From the NCBI GenBank assembly GCA_002633005.1, contig NMRA01000027.1:657265-721264 (forward strand): a stretch of DNA of 64,000 bases. Reading direction: 5' to 3'. Below are positions 1-11,700 of this stretch, piece by piece. Below the pieces are notes generated by a model. It saw only the letters and a program-made list of their open reading frames with translations, searched no databases and had not been told where the DNA came from. Numbering within the stretch: position 1 is the first letter of the stretch; each line of letters begins with the position of its first letter. This DNA comes from Phoronis australis. Its lineage: Eukaryota > Phoronida > Phoronidae. The translations under genes were made by a program, and so were the position numbers.

Positions 1-438
1 AAACAATGAGATGCTTTGGATTATACTTTTGACTAAACTTTTGTCTCATTAATTAGCAGTATAGATTGACTATATTTGAGGTCTATATTCTGCATTTCAA
101 ATCACGCACAGCACTTACAGATACACAGAACAATTGACGAGAAAATCTTAGGACCGATATGAATAAAAAATCACTTTCATTTCCCTGGATTTGACACCTG
201 TGTTTTTTATTCGAAATTTCGACTTTCCCGCCAGAATTGTCACGTCGTTAAAAGCACACAGATCGTTTTAAGAAACGACTGATTGTCAGTTGTTCATAAA
301 GATCATGAAACAATAAAGTACAGGGCCTGATACGAATTACAATTCACAGGCAATAGGAGTCAGTAGCGCCACCAAGAGGTGCGCTCAAGATGTCAATGAT
401 AGGCATAGTGTCTGTCAAGTGTCCACATTAAAAGGCAC
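1..438. other. Non-coding, no feature seen
   Basis: No open frame, RNA gene or repeat could be supported here. The sequence is AT-rich and ends just before a cluster of GAAGCTTC palindromes. Confidence 0.5.
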
Positions 439-1086
439 TTCCCACTGGCACCGAAGCTTCTGTGCTGCCGAAGCTTCGGTCAATGGGAACACTTATCTTC
501 CGTCTTGAATCGAAGTTAACAGCGCATCGAAATAAATAGGCGGATTTAACAGCGAAGCTTCGACGCTTCACTAAAATTTGAAACACTTAACTTCGATGTC
601 ACCGGTATTATCGGCAGGGGTTGACTGCCAGCGTTTGCCAACAGCGGGCAGTTATTATTTTGTTCTAATAATTATTATTTTGGCGGTATAAGCATTCTGC
701 TTCAATTTATCCACGTATTTGATGGTTCATTTACATTAAAAAATCCCTGAACGTGTAGTGTACGAAAAACGAGATTCCGCTACGCCATACTGCCTTTGTT
801 TGGATCAGGTGTTAGCCTGCTGAAGAGTCACATTTTTAACATCTCATTTTCTAGTACATCGTCATCGTCCCAACGTGGCAACGGTTGGCTGCCTCGTGAA
901 GATGACGTTTTAGTTTCCATGTGGGGAGAGGGAGAAGTCTCGTTTTTGATTGCAAGCACTGTCAAAAACAGCGAGGTCATATGACCAAATGTCATATTAG
1001 CACTGCCTTGCGATAACTTCGCTGAACTATAACTCCGAACAGTTAACATCGAAGCTTCAGTAGTAGCGAACTTAACTGTATGGGAA
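439..1086. mobile_element. Probable MITE or inverted-repeat element rich in GAAGCTTC
   Basis: The 8-bp palindrome GAAGCTTC occurs four times in about 620 bp (453-460, 470-477, 554-561, 1051-1058). At 439-489 two arms face each other: TTCCCACTGGC plus ACCGAAGCTTC on the left, and GAAGCTTCGGT plus CAATGGGAA on the right. The right edge (1051-1086) again carries GAAGCTTC and ends in TGGGAA, the complement of the TTCCCA that opens the element. This suggests a non-autonomous element bounded by TTCCCA-type termini. Small open frames inside (796-984 plus, 828-1049 minus) overlap each other and show no domain. The outer boundaries and any target duplication are uncertain; it could be two nested or adjacent elements. 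Confidence 0.45.
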
Positions 1087-1430
1087 AAGGACTTAAGACT
1101 GGGCGCACAAGGGGAATGAAAAGTCTTGTGTCACGTGATGAAATGAGTGCCCCTCTTGTGGGAATCGATGGAAACAGTACCGGACGCGCATGCTGGGAAA
1201 TGAGAAGACGTAATAGTGTCCTCCTTGCGAGAATCAGAAGAAACATTGAGACTAGGCACACAAGATGGAATGAGAAGATTTGATAGTGTCCCTCTTGTGG
1301 GTATCGTTAGGAACATTGGCAAGGCGCACATCAAAATTGAGAGGACGTAACAGTGTCTCTCTTGTGGGAATCAGTGAAAACACACAGGATGGGAAGTTAT
1401 TGGTATGCTGCCCCTCTTGTACACAAGTTT
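1086..1430. repeat. Degenerate tandem repeat, period about 70 bp
   Basis: Four to five imperfect units each contain a GAATGAGAAG-like segment, a TAGTGTCCCTCTTGTGGG-like segment, then a GAAACATTG-like segment. The CTCTTGTG block recurs near 1152, 1221 (as TCCTTGCG), 1293, 1358 and 1414. Units vary in length and shift reading frame between copies, so the short frames on both strands (1080-1283 plus, 1280-1543 plus, 1043-1334 minus) are best read as translations of a minisatellite and not as genes. Confidence 0.6.
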
Positions 1431-2238
1431 GCAGAATGCTTTCAGATCCACTTATTCAGAAACTGTACAAAATGTCCATTTTAACAGACATACGCTGTGG
1501 TACTTGTAAACAACCATTAATCGTTTGGCTTAGGAGACTCTGACATATTGTTAAATGATAGGTGAGCAACACTAACAGACATTAAATTGTATCTTTTCTC
1601 TTGTTATTGACTGAAAACCAATCCCTATAATGTAATTAATCAAGCAACGACTTATTAAAAACGGACATACCAATGATTACTATTATTGTATTAAAGTCAA
1701 CCATTGCTAACAAGATTCCAACATAGGGATCGTCTTACATCAAACTTGTACGTTACATCATTGGGATGACGTGAGCTTTACCTGAATAAGGGGTGCTTCA
1801 GTCAAACTGCTATCAATACTTGACAAGGAGGTTATGATAACATGGAGCTCTGAATATGTGTTTTAAAGTTGTTTTATTGTTGACTTCCATGAATTATTGT
1901 TCTGAAATATTGTCACCGGCGTTCACAGTTTGTTTCTATATCCCTCCATCATTTTTGTACTAGTTACACACAACAGCTTGTTTTGGAGTTTCTGACGATA
2001 ACTTTGGTTAATATTTAAAATAAAGTTTGAAAATGTACGATATGTGTGGTGAGCGTGGCTTATTGCGGAGTATATACCTTAGGATTTAGGAAGGAGTGGG
2101 TCACGGGCCCGAGCGTGACAAAAAAAACAAACAAAAAAACCCACACACTTCGGCATGCCATCGTGAGGGGCTACGTGGACATTTTTCCTTTGATAATTGC
2201 GGTTGGTGCACTATTATGAACTCTTAGATCAGCCTCCA
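1431..2238. other. Non-coding, no feature seen
   Basis: AT-rich unique-looking DNA with an A/C-rich simple stretch near 2118-2147. No gene supported. Confidence 0.45.
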
Positions 2239-2377
2239 GTTCAGTAACGCTAGGACCTCGGTAAAAAGCAAGACTTCGCGAGATTACTTGAAATATTACC
2301 GTATATTTTAAATGAGAAAACGTGACTTTGACTAGGTTTTAGCTAGGTCCTAGCGTAGGTCCTAGCGTCTACTGAAC
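2239..2377 (+). mobile_element. 139-bp MITE, family shared with 61629-61767
   Basis: The element starts GTTCAGTAACGCTAGGACCT and ends AGGTCCTAGCGTCTACTGAAC, so its termini are inverted repeats (perfect over GTTCAGTA / TACTGAAC, then near-perfect over CGCTAGGACCT). A reverse-oriented copy of exactly the same length lies at 61629-61767 and shares the interior, including the block AAAAAGCAAGACTTCGC. The AGGTCCTAGCGT motif is doubled at the right end here and also at the matching end of the other copy. There is no coding capacity. The CAGT...ACTG ends would fit a hAT-like family, but a clear target-site duplication is not visible. Confidence 0.75.
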
Positions 2378-4499
2378 GCACGCCTGCTTATGTTTGTGCA
2401 CAGGGGAGTTAATATTGGCTTTTCGCCTTCCATCACAAAAACTGATTACTAATTTCCTTTATGAAATTGGTCTCAACTTGTTCCATAGTCAAATTAGTAG
2501 TAATTTCAGGGCTTCGCGGAAAGAACTGACATTTTTTTATTGTTTGAGACAAGGCTCTACAATTTGACTTGTCACAGCTTGTTATTTTATGCGCCGAGCT
2601 TGGTCCCAAGAACTCAACTGTCAGTTTGTTGGGAGCCCAGAACTCACTGTCACCTGTGAAAGGAACATGTTGAGACACATTTTACAGCGGTAAGTGACCT
2701 AATTCATAAGTTCATTTCTTGGGGGGAACGCCGGCTTATTTCCGCTTTAACAGCACCGAACTTAAAAGCGGCGAAGAAACGTCGGGATTGACAGTTCCGA
2801 ACTTTTACAAAACAGTTTTACGTACGCGTATGTGTATACAAACAACGCAGGGTTTGTCAGGAAATCCATGTTTTTGTTTTCTCAACAAGGAGTGTTGCAT
2901 TTTGAAAGTGTGATGGTTTAGCGAGTGACGTTGAAGTCAACCGGAATCGAAAATACTAACCAATGAAAGATGATTTCAATGTTTCCCGTATTCAGCGCCA
3001 GATGTCGGGGTAAGTAGCATACCACCCCCCGAAGACGTTTGTATTGACAGTCATTCATCGACAGAATATTACGAGTTTGTAGTTATTCCCCATAATTCAC
3101 ATAGTTACAAAGCGTTTATTACAGATTTTTTTGTGAAATTTCTGTGAACGCTGTGATATTAAAATGCTCTAAAATCGGCCAATCTCACAAAGCATTTGAT
3201 TTCAGTTCGGACTAAAAATTCCGGTTTACATTTTTCTTATCAATATGTTAATTTCTATTGTTGACAAACAGACGGATAGCAAAACATGTTTAAGGTGCTG
3301 TCAAATAATGATTTTCTATCTTTTATGAGTAGTCACACCGCAGAATAACATCCTTCAGTAATGTAAATTATTTTACGCGGTTCAATTAGCTAATACAAGT
3401 TGACGGATATCTGGAAGCCAGAGACATTCATCCAGCACTCGTCTGGTGTCAGGATGTTCATAAGTACGGCTAGAGGCGCCTAGCGCGTCCTACGCTGGAT
3501 CGCTTTATGTAGCATAAGTGGCCGATAAACAGCTTTGAAAATAAACCATCTCTTGTGAAAATAATCGAACGGAAATGGTGGCGATCACTTTCAATTGTTT
3601 TAACAATGTAGAATGATACGTGCGATAAGACGACCTGTCATTGTTGTGTTCCCTGCTGCCAGATTTACCCTTCTACGACTGCACAGCGAAATAGCGTTAC
3701 ATCACACCTTTTATTTAAAGCAAACCTTAGTGTGTACGGAATGTTTTTTATGGTAAATAACCCTGTTGCAAATGAATAAATCTGTACCTTTCATTTACCT
3801 GCATAAATAAATAGTTCTCGATTGAATTCGAGACCTGTAAGTTCGTAGAATTCGCCAGATTCCAGTTCACATATTATACCATGATAAATGTCTATATTAC
3901 AAATAAATGAAGTTGCAACAGTTCATTTGCCTGCACGGATAATCAGTCCTCGGTTGAATCTTGTTAATAGAATTGATGACATGTAAATGTGTAGAATTCG
4001 CCAGGTTTATTATTAGCTCAGAATATGATCAGAAAACTAGAAGTAAATTCTCTGAAAACGATGTTTCTATTCGCTGAAATGTGAATAATCCAAATCAATA
4101 TTCGCGTGCACGTTTTTACTTTGATTAGAATCTTCATCTGAGTCGTTGAATGTTGTCACAGATCTCATCTTTCAATAATATATACGTGCATCCTTGCTTC
4201 CGGTGACCTGCGCGTGCCCACGTGTTTCAGGCTGCGTTCCGTAGACGCAAGACACTCGCGAAGCATTTACAGCGAGAAATCTTCGCTTATTGAACGGAAA
4301 CGGTGAATTATATCCCATAATTCAACACCAGTTACTTCAGTGGCCGCCAGTTCGTACTAATACTCGCAAAACCATCGCCTTTTGCTCGCGTGATTTTGTG
4401 TAGTCTTGCGTGCTATTACCCAAGTTTCTCGCGTCTGCGGATCGCGCTAAAATTAAAATCGTAACTACTTGAGCATATCTAGTTGACAAATTACTTCCT
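2378..4499. other. Non-coding, no gene seen
   Basis: About 2.1 kb of AT-rich DNA. The frames at 2433-2678 minus and 2719-2913 plus are short, lack recognisable motifs and lack convincing splice contexts, so they are not called. Confidence 0.45.
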
Positions 4500-5008
4500 G
4501 AACACCTCGGGTATTTGTATAGCCTCAAATTTCCCTTTAGAGATGTGCTTTATCTGGGCATGCTTGAATTTCAACCTTATGAAAAATAATTCTCCAATTT
4601 TGAGAGCCACGTGACTTTTGCTTCATGGCTGATGTCTGCATATGCCCAGATAACGTTCACCTCCGAGAGGGAATTTGAGGCTACGAAAATACCAGAGGAG
4701 GTTTTCGGGTAAATTTGGGGCATCCTGAATACCCGAAATATTTCCCTATCCTCACATTATCCCTCGAAGGTGTTTTATTTCTGCCCATGTGCGAACTTTT
4801 AATCATTAGTGCACTTCAAGTTGCTCTCAAGATGGAGAATGGAGTAATTTGACCGGAACTGTGATTTATTAACACCCTCGAAGCAATGACAATACAGTTA
4901 CACATCTTTATGCAACTATATAACTTGGGGCTAAGAAAAATTTCGAGGTGTTCCCAAATCTTTGGTGTTCCATGTGAATTTGAGGCTACGAAAATACCCG
5001 AGGTGTTC
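4500..5008. mobile_element. Nested foldback (inverted-repeat) element
   Basis: The outer ends are inverted repeats: GAACACCTCGGGTATT at 4500 and AATACCCGAGGTGTTC ending at 5008, each followed inward by a TAGCCTCAAATT / AATTTGAGGCTA block. Inside lies a second, longer inverted pair of about 60 bp: the left arm runs to TATCTGGGCATGC near 4564 and the right arm starts GCATATGCCCAGATA near 4638 and ends near 4706 in a diverged GAGGAGGTTTTC. The simplest reading is a roughly 205-bp MITE (4500-4706) joined to part of another copy that supplies the 4970-5008 end. The GAGGTGTTC motif recurs at 4947 as well. No coding capacity. Confidence 0.65.
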
Positions 5009-6160
5009 CGAATGACAAATACGCAGTCGTGAAACTAAGCTATTAAAAAAAACAGGCAATCGCTTTTGTTGAGAACACCAGTTCAATTCAACTGAAACTC
5101 TGGTAGTGTATTGAGTACTGGAACATGCCTGTAAATTTTATTGGTCAAATGATCATCAGTCTTTTTAACTCCGATGCATAACACAATGAATGTCATGTTG
5201 TTTCATTGTGTTATTTTCTTAACAGTGCCACTAATGTACCTGATTTATACAATATTATGAAACTGTTTAAATGTCAGTCCGTAATACACGGTTTTACTTC
5301 AGACATTTTACTTAGCTTTCTGTTGGCAATGAGGCGATTTAAACGAGAAAACATAAAAGAGTGAAAACCGAGTTCCCCTTGAATTTGGATTTGATAAATT
5401 ACGGTGCTTTTGTAACAATTTTTTATCAACTCAATTCTCAAATATTCTGATTAGATAAACAAGAAACTCACTTTTTGTTACCGCCTACTGACTAGGCTAG
5501 AAATAGTATCATTTTTGAAATTATTATTTTTCACGTCACAGCAAACTGACTCAGTTTCTTAAATTGTCTTCTCAGTGTTGATAGAAACACAAATAATTCA
5601 AAATAAATTCTTTTGAATATTTTTTGTAAAACTATTTTTTATTGTTTGCAGCCAGACTATTTTTTGATAATTGATACTTTGATGACTGACGAATTAACTT
5701 GCTATTGAAAGCAAAAACACAAAGAAAAAATAGTATTTTTTATGTTGTTTTTGTATAATTATTTGGGCTTTATAAGCACTAAAGTCTCGTTATTCAGTAA
5801 AATGCTCTTAAAGCCATTTTGTCTGCACAGCACATTTATTGCGAAATGACACCGTCTGCGCCGTTAAGTCTTTAGTGGCTTTTAGAACTAATTTCTTACG
5901 CTTGGTTTGATGGCTTAACTGATACCAAAAAATCGAAAATTAGCTTCACTAGCGCCGCGTCTCATATATAGTTTGAAATTTTAATGGGTTGAATGAAAGG
6001 CCAATCAGTCGTGATAAACCGACATAAATCTGGCATCAAATCGGGGGTTGCAGCATTATTTGAGGAATACCTATCGCGTTCATTTTCAGAGCTAAAATTC
6101 GGTGAATAACCGAACTAAAGAAGGGATTGTTGATTTATGCACGACTGACGGAGATATAAA
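5009..6160. other. AT-rich non-coding DNA
   Basis: Very AT-rich sequence with long A and T runs. No gene, RNA or ordered repeat could be supported. Confidence 0.5.
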
Positions 6161-6312
6161 TGCACGGATCAGTTATGTGTGCACTGCTCAGTTATATATG
6201 CTCGGCTCAGTTTTGTATGCACGGCTCAGTTTTGTACGCACGGCTCAGTTTTGTATGCACGGCTCAGTTTTGTATGCACGGCTCAGTTTTGTATGCATGG
6301 CTCAGTTACTTA
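6161..6312 (+). repeat. 19-bp minisatellite, eight units
   Basis: Eight units of exactly 19 bp (consensus TGCACGGCTCAGTTTTGTA) start at 6161, 6180, 6199, 6218, 6237, 6256, 6275 and 6294. The first two and the last are diverged, and the central five are nearly identical. Because 19 is not a multiple of three, all three frames read through the same repeat. That explains the overlapping open frames at 6102-6431 and 6160-6393, which are not considered genes. Confidence 0.9.
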
Positions 6313-9300
6313 CAAATGCAACTGAAAACCTACGATGTGTGTTCTTGTATTTTTATGAGACTGTGCCGAAAACGTGCAGCAGAACGAGACTGACAGTTTC
6401 ACTTCTCTTGTGTAATCGAATGTATTTTTAAAAAAGAATAGATATGAAACTTTGGTTGGTGGATGTTTCTGAATCCTTTCGTTTTCAAACATCATTACTA
6501 TTGTTGGTTGTGAGAATTACTTATAGTTCTCGAGATCAAGTATTTAGTGAGTCACCATAACCACTGAGGAATTGAAACAAAAATTTACATTGAAATCTAC
6601 ATTAGGGATGGCCCTCCGGACGATGTGAATTGAAGCCGTCACTGAATATGTCATGATACGAGGCATGAACTTCGCTGCAACAGAATTAGCTAAAATGTTC
6701 CAGTTATTTTCCACATTTATTTAAATAGCGGATTATGTATATTACAAACACGAAATACGAGAGGACATGTGTCTGTAGCGTTCTGTGCAAAACAAACAAA
6801 TTCACTTCTAGTGTTACAAATAGCTCCGCCCCCCTCATTAGTGCTCTCTGGGTTCCCAATCACGTGGCGAAGGTTGCTATCATATGACGGTCGACTCCCT
6901 GGAGACGGACCATAACTCGCCAACAATCTGTCGTTGTCACTGCGCGAACGCAGCAGTGTCGTCTGCTTATCTTTCCAACGCATTATTAGTGACATCACTT
7001 CAATATAATATCATTAATGAAATAAATAGCACAGATGCCACTTCTGGGAGCGGTGGAAGGAAGTGTTTGCGGCAAGCAAGACTCGAATATACCTAAGTTG
7101 CCACAACAATTTGGTTAAAACTCTCTTATTACTTTGGTTTTGTACATACAGATGTATTTATATATTTCGCGGCCGCTGAAGAAATTTTATTAGTAGTTTT
7201 AAACACAAAGAACAGCTTGATATTTATAATTTTGAAAATTTACGAATGTCTAAAATTATTTTAGTATTAGAATTTGTTACCTGACAATAATTAATACAAG
7301 TAATTAATTATCGACATTTTATGTACCTACTTAGCCATATATTTTCGTTATGCTACTTGTCTTAAAATATCCTTTGCATTAAATGTTTTGCCGCAACTGA
7401 GGTTAAGATTATCGGCTCTGATCAACAATGCGTTCGGAGTAACAAACATATCTATTCAATGTTTTAAGTAGTTTCCGTTTTTGTCCACAATACAATCGGT
7501 TACTTCCTACAAAACAAACCTTGTTGATAGCATAATCTCGGTATACCGCTCCGAGCGGAACTCCCAAGTTGGTAGACTTCTGTGGTACTTTTCTTTCCGG
7601 TATGCCAATAATAGATTTATTAGTTAACAAGAATTTCACTTTCTATCAAACTAACAGGTCAAATCAGGGTCTAAGTTCTTTCCATTTCTAATGAATTTTC
7701 TGTGATATTTGGTCAAATGATTCTCGCACATAAAATTTATGCCAGGATTGATCTTTCCAATGTTGTGCATTTTTCGGAATATGATTTAATTTAAAATCTA
7801 GAATCTGTGAAAAGATGCCTCGTGATTTAACTACGTCGTGCTTATCTCATTTAGCTCAGAAATACACGTAATGTTTCCTTTTAGCAAAAATCGCAAAACT
7901 GCCCCCCTGCATACAAATAATCCAACGGATTCACAAATACTGGCCTTTGAAAACCACGTCGTTTTTGTTTAAACAGATGTGAATGAATTTTTAAAAATCT
8001 AATTTAAAAGCATTCCACAAAATAATTACATTTGAACTTACTTGAATCACGCATGCGCAGTACGTGCCATGTTTTTAAACAATCCGTTGCTTCCAACATA
8101 TTGAGGGTAATACTAGAACCGCTTGTGTGTTATCACTCAACCGACTTTATGTAGCCGTTGTGCAGTTACATCCACAAAAATAACAATTTTCATAAATTGT
8201 AAATTCAGCCATAAAAAGATCGTCTGAACAAATAAACTCATTTAGTGCTCTCAGCGAGCGATTAAAGCGTAGAACTTCTTCTTTCACAATTTTTGTACTC
8301 ATGTCTTGGTTTAAAATTTTAATATTTTCAATTTGAAACTCAATAAAAAGCCGTATCATTTTTTGACACTTTAAGCAAGTAACATGCGGCTCTCGAATAA
8401 AGGTAAATAAAGTAAAATTCAACTTGAATTAAACATTTTTGTAATAGGCTAACAATTAGCTGGTGCGATAAAATATTATACTGTACTTCTGTGAACTTAC
8501 ATTTGGTTTAAATTCTCAAGGAAGTTCGGGAAAGAATTATATAATTTTTCCGTATCGCATTTCTTCTCTGGCTGAATGATAACTCCCATCGACATATTTA
8601 CTTTATTTACATAAATTTTCTTGGAAGTTGGTGGCTTCAACGAAATTATAATAAATGGCCCATTGATAAAATAATCCCACGATTAAAGGAACACATTTAC
8701 CAAAACTTCACGTTGAAACCTGACGTTTGCTTTACTTCTCATACACGATTCGCATGAGAATTTGCTCTGACATAATGATCTTAGTATAAACTCGAGAAGT
8801 CTGCTTGTTTCGGTAAAAGTAAAACTTGCGTTCGCACTCAGTTCCCTCAGGTTGGGACACTTGTTATTCCCCTAATATCCTAGACCGATAAGTATTTCAA
8901 CCACGCTGTTCAGCCGATGACACTGTCTTGATCCCTGCGGGCGAGGGATTTGTAACTTAAGCAAGCCATGAGAAATTTCCACATGATCAGCAAGTAAAAT
9001 ATACACAACTTTGACTGATTAAGAGTAACGTAAGCAATAGGCCAATTTTCACACGCAGTCTGTTGTCTTCAGCATGCTATCCGACAGATGTCACTGAAGC
9101 AGCACGTACTGTTGAAAGCGACCCGACACTTATCCAGCGCAAAGGGTAATATCTATTTATGTGAAGATGCTAATATTTCACTGTTTCAAAAACACACTTG
9201 GTAGGAACCTGTGAAACGAAGCGCGTATTTGAAGCTTATTTTTCACATTTACTTTTATTATCTGCAAACAAATGTTTCAATAGAGCATTTTCAATAGTTG

Positions 9301-10029
9301 TATAATAAGGTTGCTCGCTAACTTTCTCCATTTCAGTAAGACCAGTGCAAGCCCGCGCGTGACAACTAAATGATTCAACCAGCGTCCTCTAAAAAGATTT
9401 CCCTCCAAATCCTTGTAATCAAGATAAGTGGGTGTTTCCATTAATCTAACAAGACTGTTTTTGTTGGCGACTATTTTCATAGTTGTGTCAAATCCAAACA
9501 ATGCCTCTTGTCAGTCGGGTCTAGTAGAACCTGTTAACGATGACTAGTATTATCGCGGCAAGGAACCTTTTACGCCGTGGAGATAATAATTCGATATGTC
9601 ACGCGCATCCTCACACCACAATAGCGAACACAGTGAGAACTGTCATTTACCACAAATGGCAATCGCCAGGGGGAGTAAAATGTATCGACGATAATTTCAA
9701 ATTCTCTATTACAGCTCTCGCTAATAACACCGCGTCACTTGACAGGAATATTTGATTCCTAATTATACTTTGGTTTAACGTCGAGTTGACTGACTGAGGT
9801 GGCTTTTTCAGTAAGAAATGTTGATATAGCTGAGGTAGCATTGTCAAAAGATAATTACAACAATCTAATGTCACAGATACTACTGCAGAAGTTTGGTAGG
9901 AAGATCGTTCAAAACACCGTGAAAAGGGTCGAAAACTCACAGATACATTGACAACTTCGTTTTGATTCTCAACCACTCGACCATCAGATGGCGCGCCAAA
10001 AAGGAGAACAGTAAAGTTAACGAAGTGGT
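6313..10029. other. Non-coding, no gene seen
   Basis: About 3.7 kb. Several frames of 60-109 codons occur (for example 6717-6998 minus, 8147-8422 minus, 9277-9501 minus, 9647-9976 minus). None shows a recognisable domain, coding-type composition or good splice sites. I see no ordered repeat here. Confidence 0.45.
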
Positions 10030-10330
10030 ATTGAAATCAGTTATCTTATAATAATACTAACAGTAGTATCAGTGATCTTTGAACAATAACGTTACGATTT
10101 ACAAGGACACTTGTCTTATAATAATTACTTACAACAGTTGTATTAAATCTGTAATATTATACTTATAATAACATTGTGATTCTCATAATCAGTAATAATA
10201 AAATTATAATTTGCAAAACCAGTGGTCTTATGAAAATAATAACATGATTGACAAGACCAGCTATCCTGTAATGGTAAAACTGTGATTTACAAACTTAGTG
10301 ATCTCACGATAGTAACAACAATTATATCGA
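10030..10330. repeat. Degenerate AT-rich tandem repeat
   Basis: Loose units of roughly 45-60 bp alternate a GATTTACAA-like block, a short CAGTGATCT / CAGTGGTCTTAT-like block and an ATAATAATAAC-like block. Examples begin near 10095, 10210, 10248 and 10290. Divergence between units is high and the borders are approximate. Confidence 0.4.
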
Positions 10331-11504
10331 AATCAGATTGTAAGTACCAAAACAGTTATGTTATTTGTATTATAAATTTTATTATTCAATATTACTTATG
10401 AGTAAGCGGTGTATGATAGCAAACTGACGAAAGAACAATTTAAGATTAAAACGACGGAATGAAAAGATTTATGAAATGGAAAATACACATACATAATGGA
10501 CAGCAAATAAATTAAAAATAAGATAAAATAAAATTGTAAAAGGTGACGGAGCGATTAAGTTGAGCGAAACACAAACAGGGCACAGGGACTTAATAAGATA
10601 GCAAATCTTGCGACTCTTGTTGAAAGTGTGCAGAGAAGTGTTCCTTCTGATAACATGTACAAGATTGGTCCATAACGAATTGGACAACGAAAAAAAATTC
10701 AGTACCTAGTGTTATGAATGTTTTTATGAGCAAATACAACTATCATCGGAGTGAAAGGTGTGTTGTTTAGACGTGATCAAGGAGGGATGGGTTGCCTAAT
10801 TAAGAATTTCGGACAATAGCAATAGCTATTTAAATTTCAAATGGGTCATATTTTCAACACAGACATGTTTTATTTTTTGTTTTACATCAATATTCTAAAA
10901 CTGTTTACCCGACATTATTACCTTAGCAGCTTGGGGATGACTTGCCAACTCTTACGCCACACCTGACACGGCCCAGTTTCAATTCGTAAGGTGGAGAAAA
11001 ATTCTTAGCGCTTCTAAACACTAGCGCTTATTCAAAATGACTAGTTTGGCATTCATGTCCCACTAAGTAGAAGAGGAGTCGAAAATTTTATGGTTATCAA
11101 AAATTGTCGTGTCACTCCGTTGTTGCAAACAAGAGATAAATTGAATTAATTCGGCGACTGACGATGATCATCCAAAGATTCCAACATAATAACAGTCTAA
11201 GATGACAAGCACACCATTGGCGCATTGTGCTCGTCCAGGTAATCGAACAGTAATGGGGGAGCGATACCCACCAATTTGCCGCACGACGTGTCATAATCAT
11301 ACCCGTCCTCCCCGCTGCAACATTGACAAGTATTGTCAAGTCTGTAGACAGCGGACAAGTTCCCGTGGCTAAAAAGTAGCTGATGTTATCGTGTGGAAGG
11401 GGAGTGTGAACTCTTTGCTTTGATTACTTTTAAATGACCAATAAACCAACACCTTCTGTCAGAAGCCATCTTTTGACTTAGACTACTGACTTTTATAAAA
11501 ATGC
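10331..11504. other. Non-coding, no gene seen
   Basis: AT-rich DNA. The short frames at 10469-10687 minus and 11112-11339 minus carry no recognisable motif. Confidence 0.45.
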
Positions 11505-11700
11505 CTTCCGCATGTTGCTGACTCAGTTTAGAAGTGAGTTCTTGGCTTGAGAAGAACTGACCGGTCATTCAAGCCTCAGTGCAGGATTATCAAGTTGTAT
11601 GTCTCACGGCGGGTTAGTTTCACACGCCAAGACAGTGTGACCGTCAATAGAATGTCAGGTGATGTATTGTAACCCATTCCAATTGAAATGGAGACTGGGA
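11505..11700 (+). repeat. Dispersed repeat, copy A (partner near 41.6 kb)
   Basis: This segment aligns by eye with 41560-41735. Shared blocks in the same order are GGCTTGAGAAGAACTGAC versus GGACTTGAGAAGAAGCGAC, TCACGGCGGGTTAGTT versus TCACGACGGGTTAGTT, GACAGTGTGACCGTCA versus GACAGTATGAACGTCA, a GTAAC block, and TTCCAATTGAAAT versus TTTCAATTCAAAC. The two copies are clearly diverged. Neither codes for a recognisable protein and the repeat class is unknown. Confidence 0.5.

Noticed and set aside
6102-6431. 109-codon frame with a repeated ARLSFV / TAQFC pattern
   Set aside because: It arises from a 19-bp minisatellite read in three phases; no domain, no splice context.
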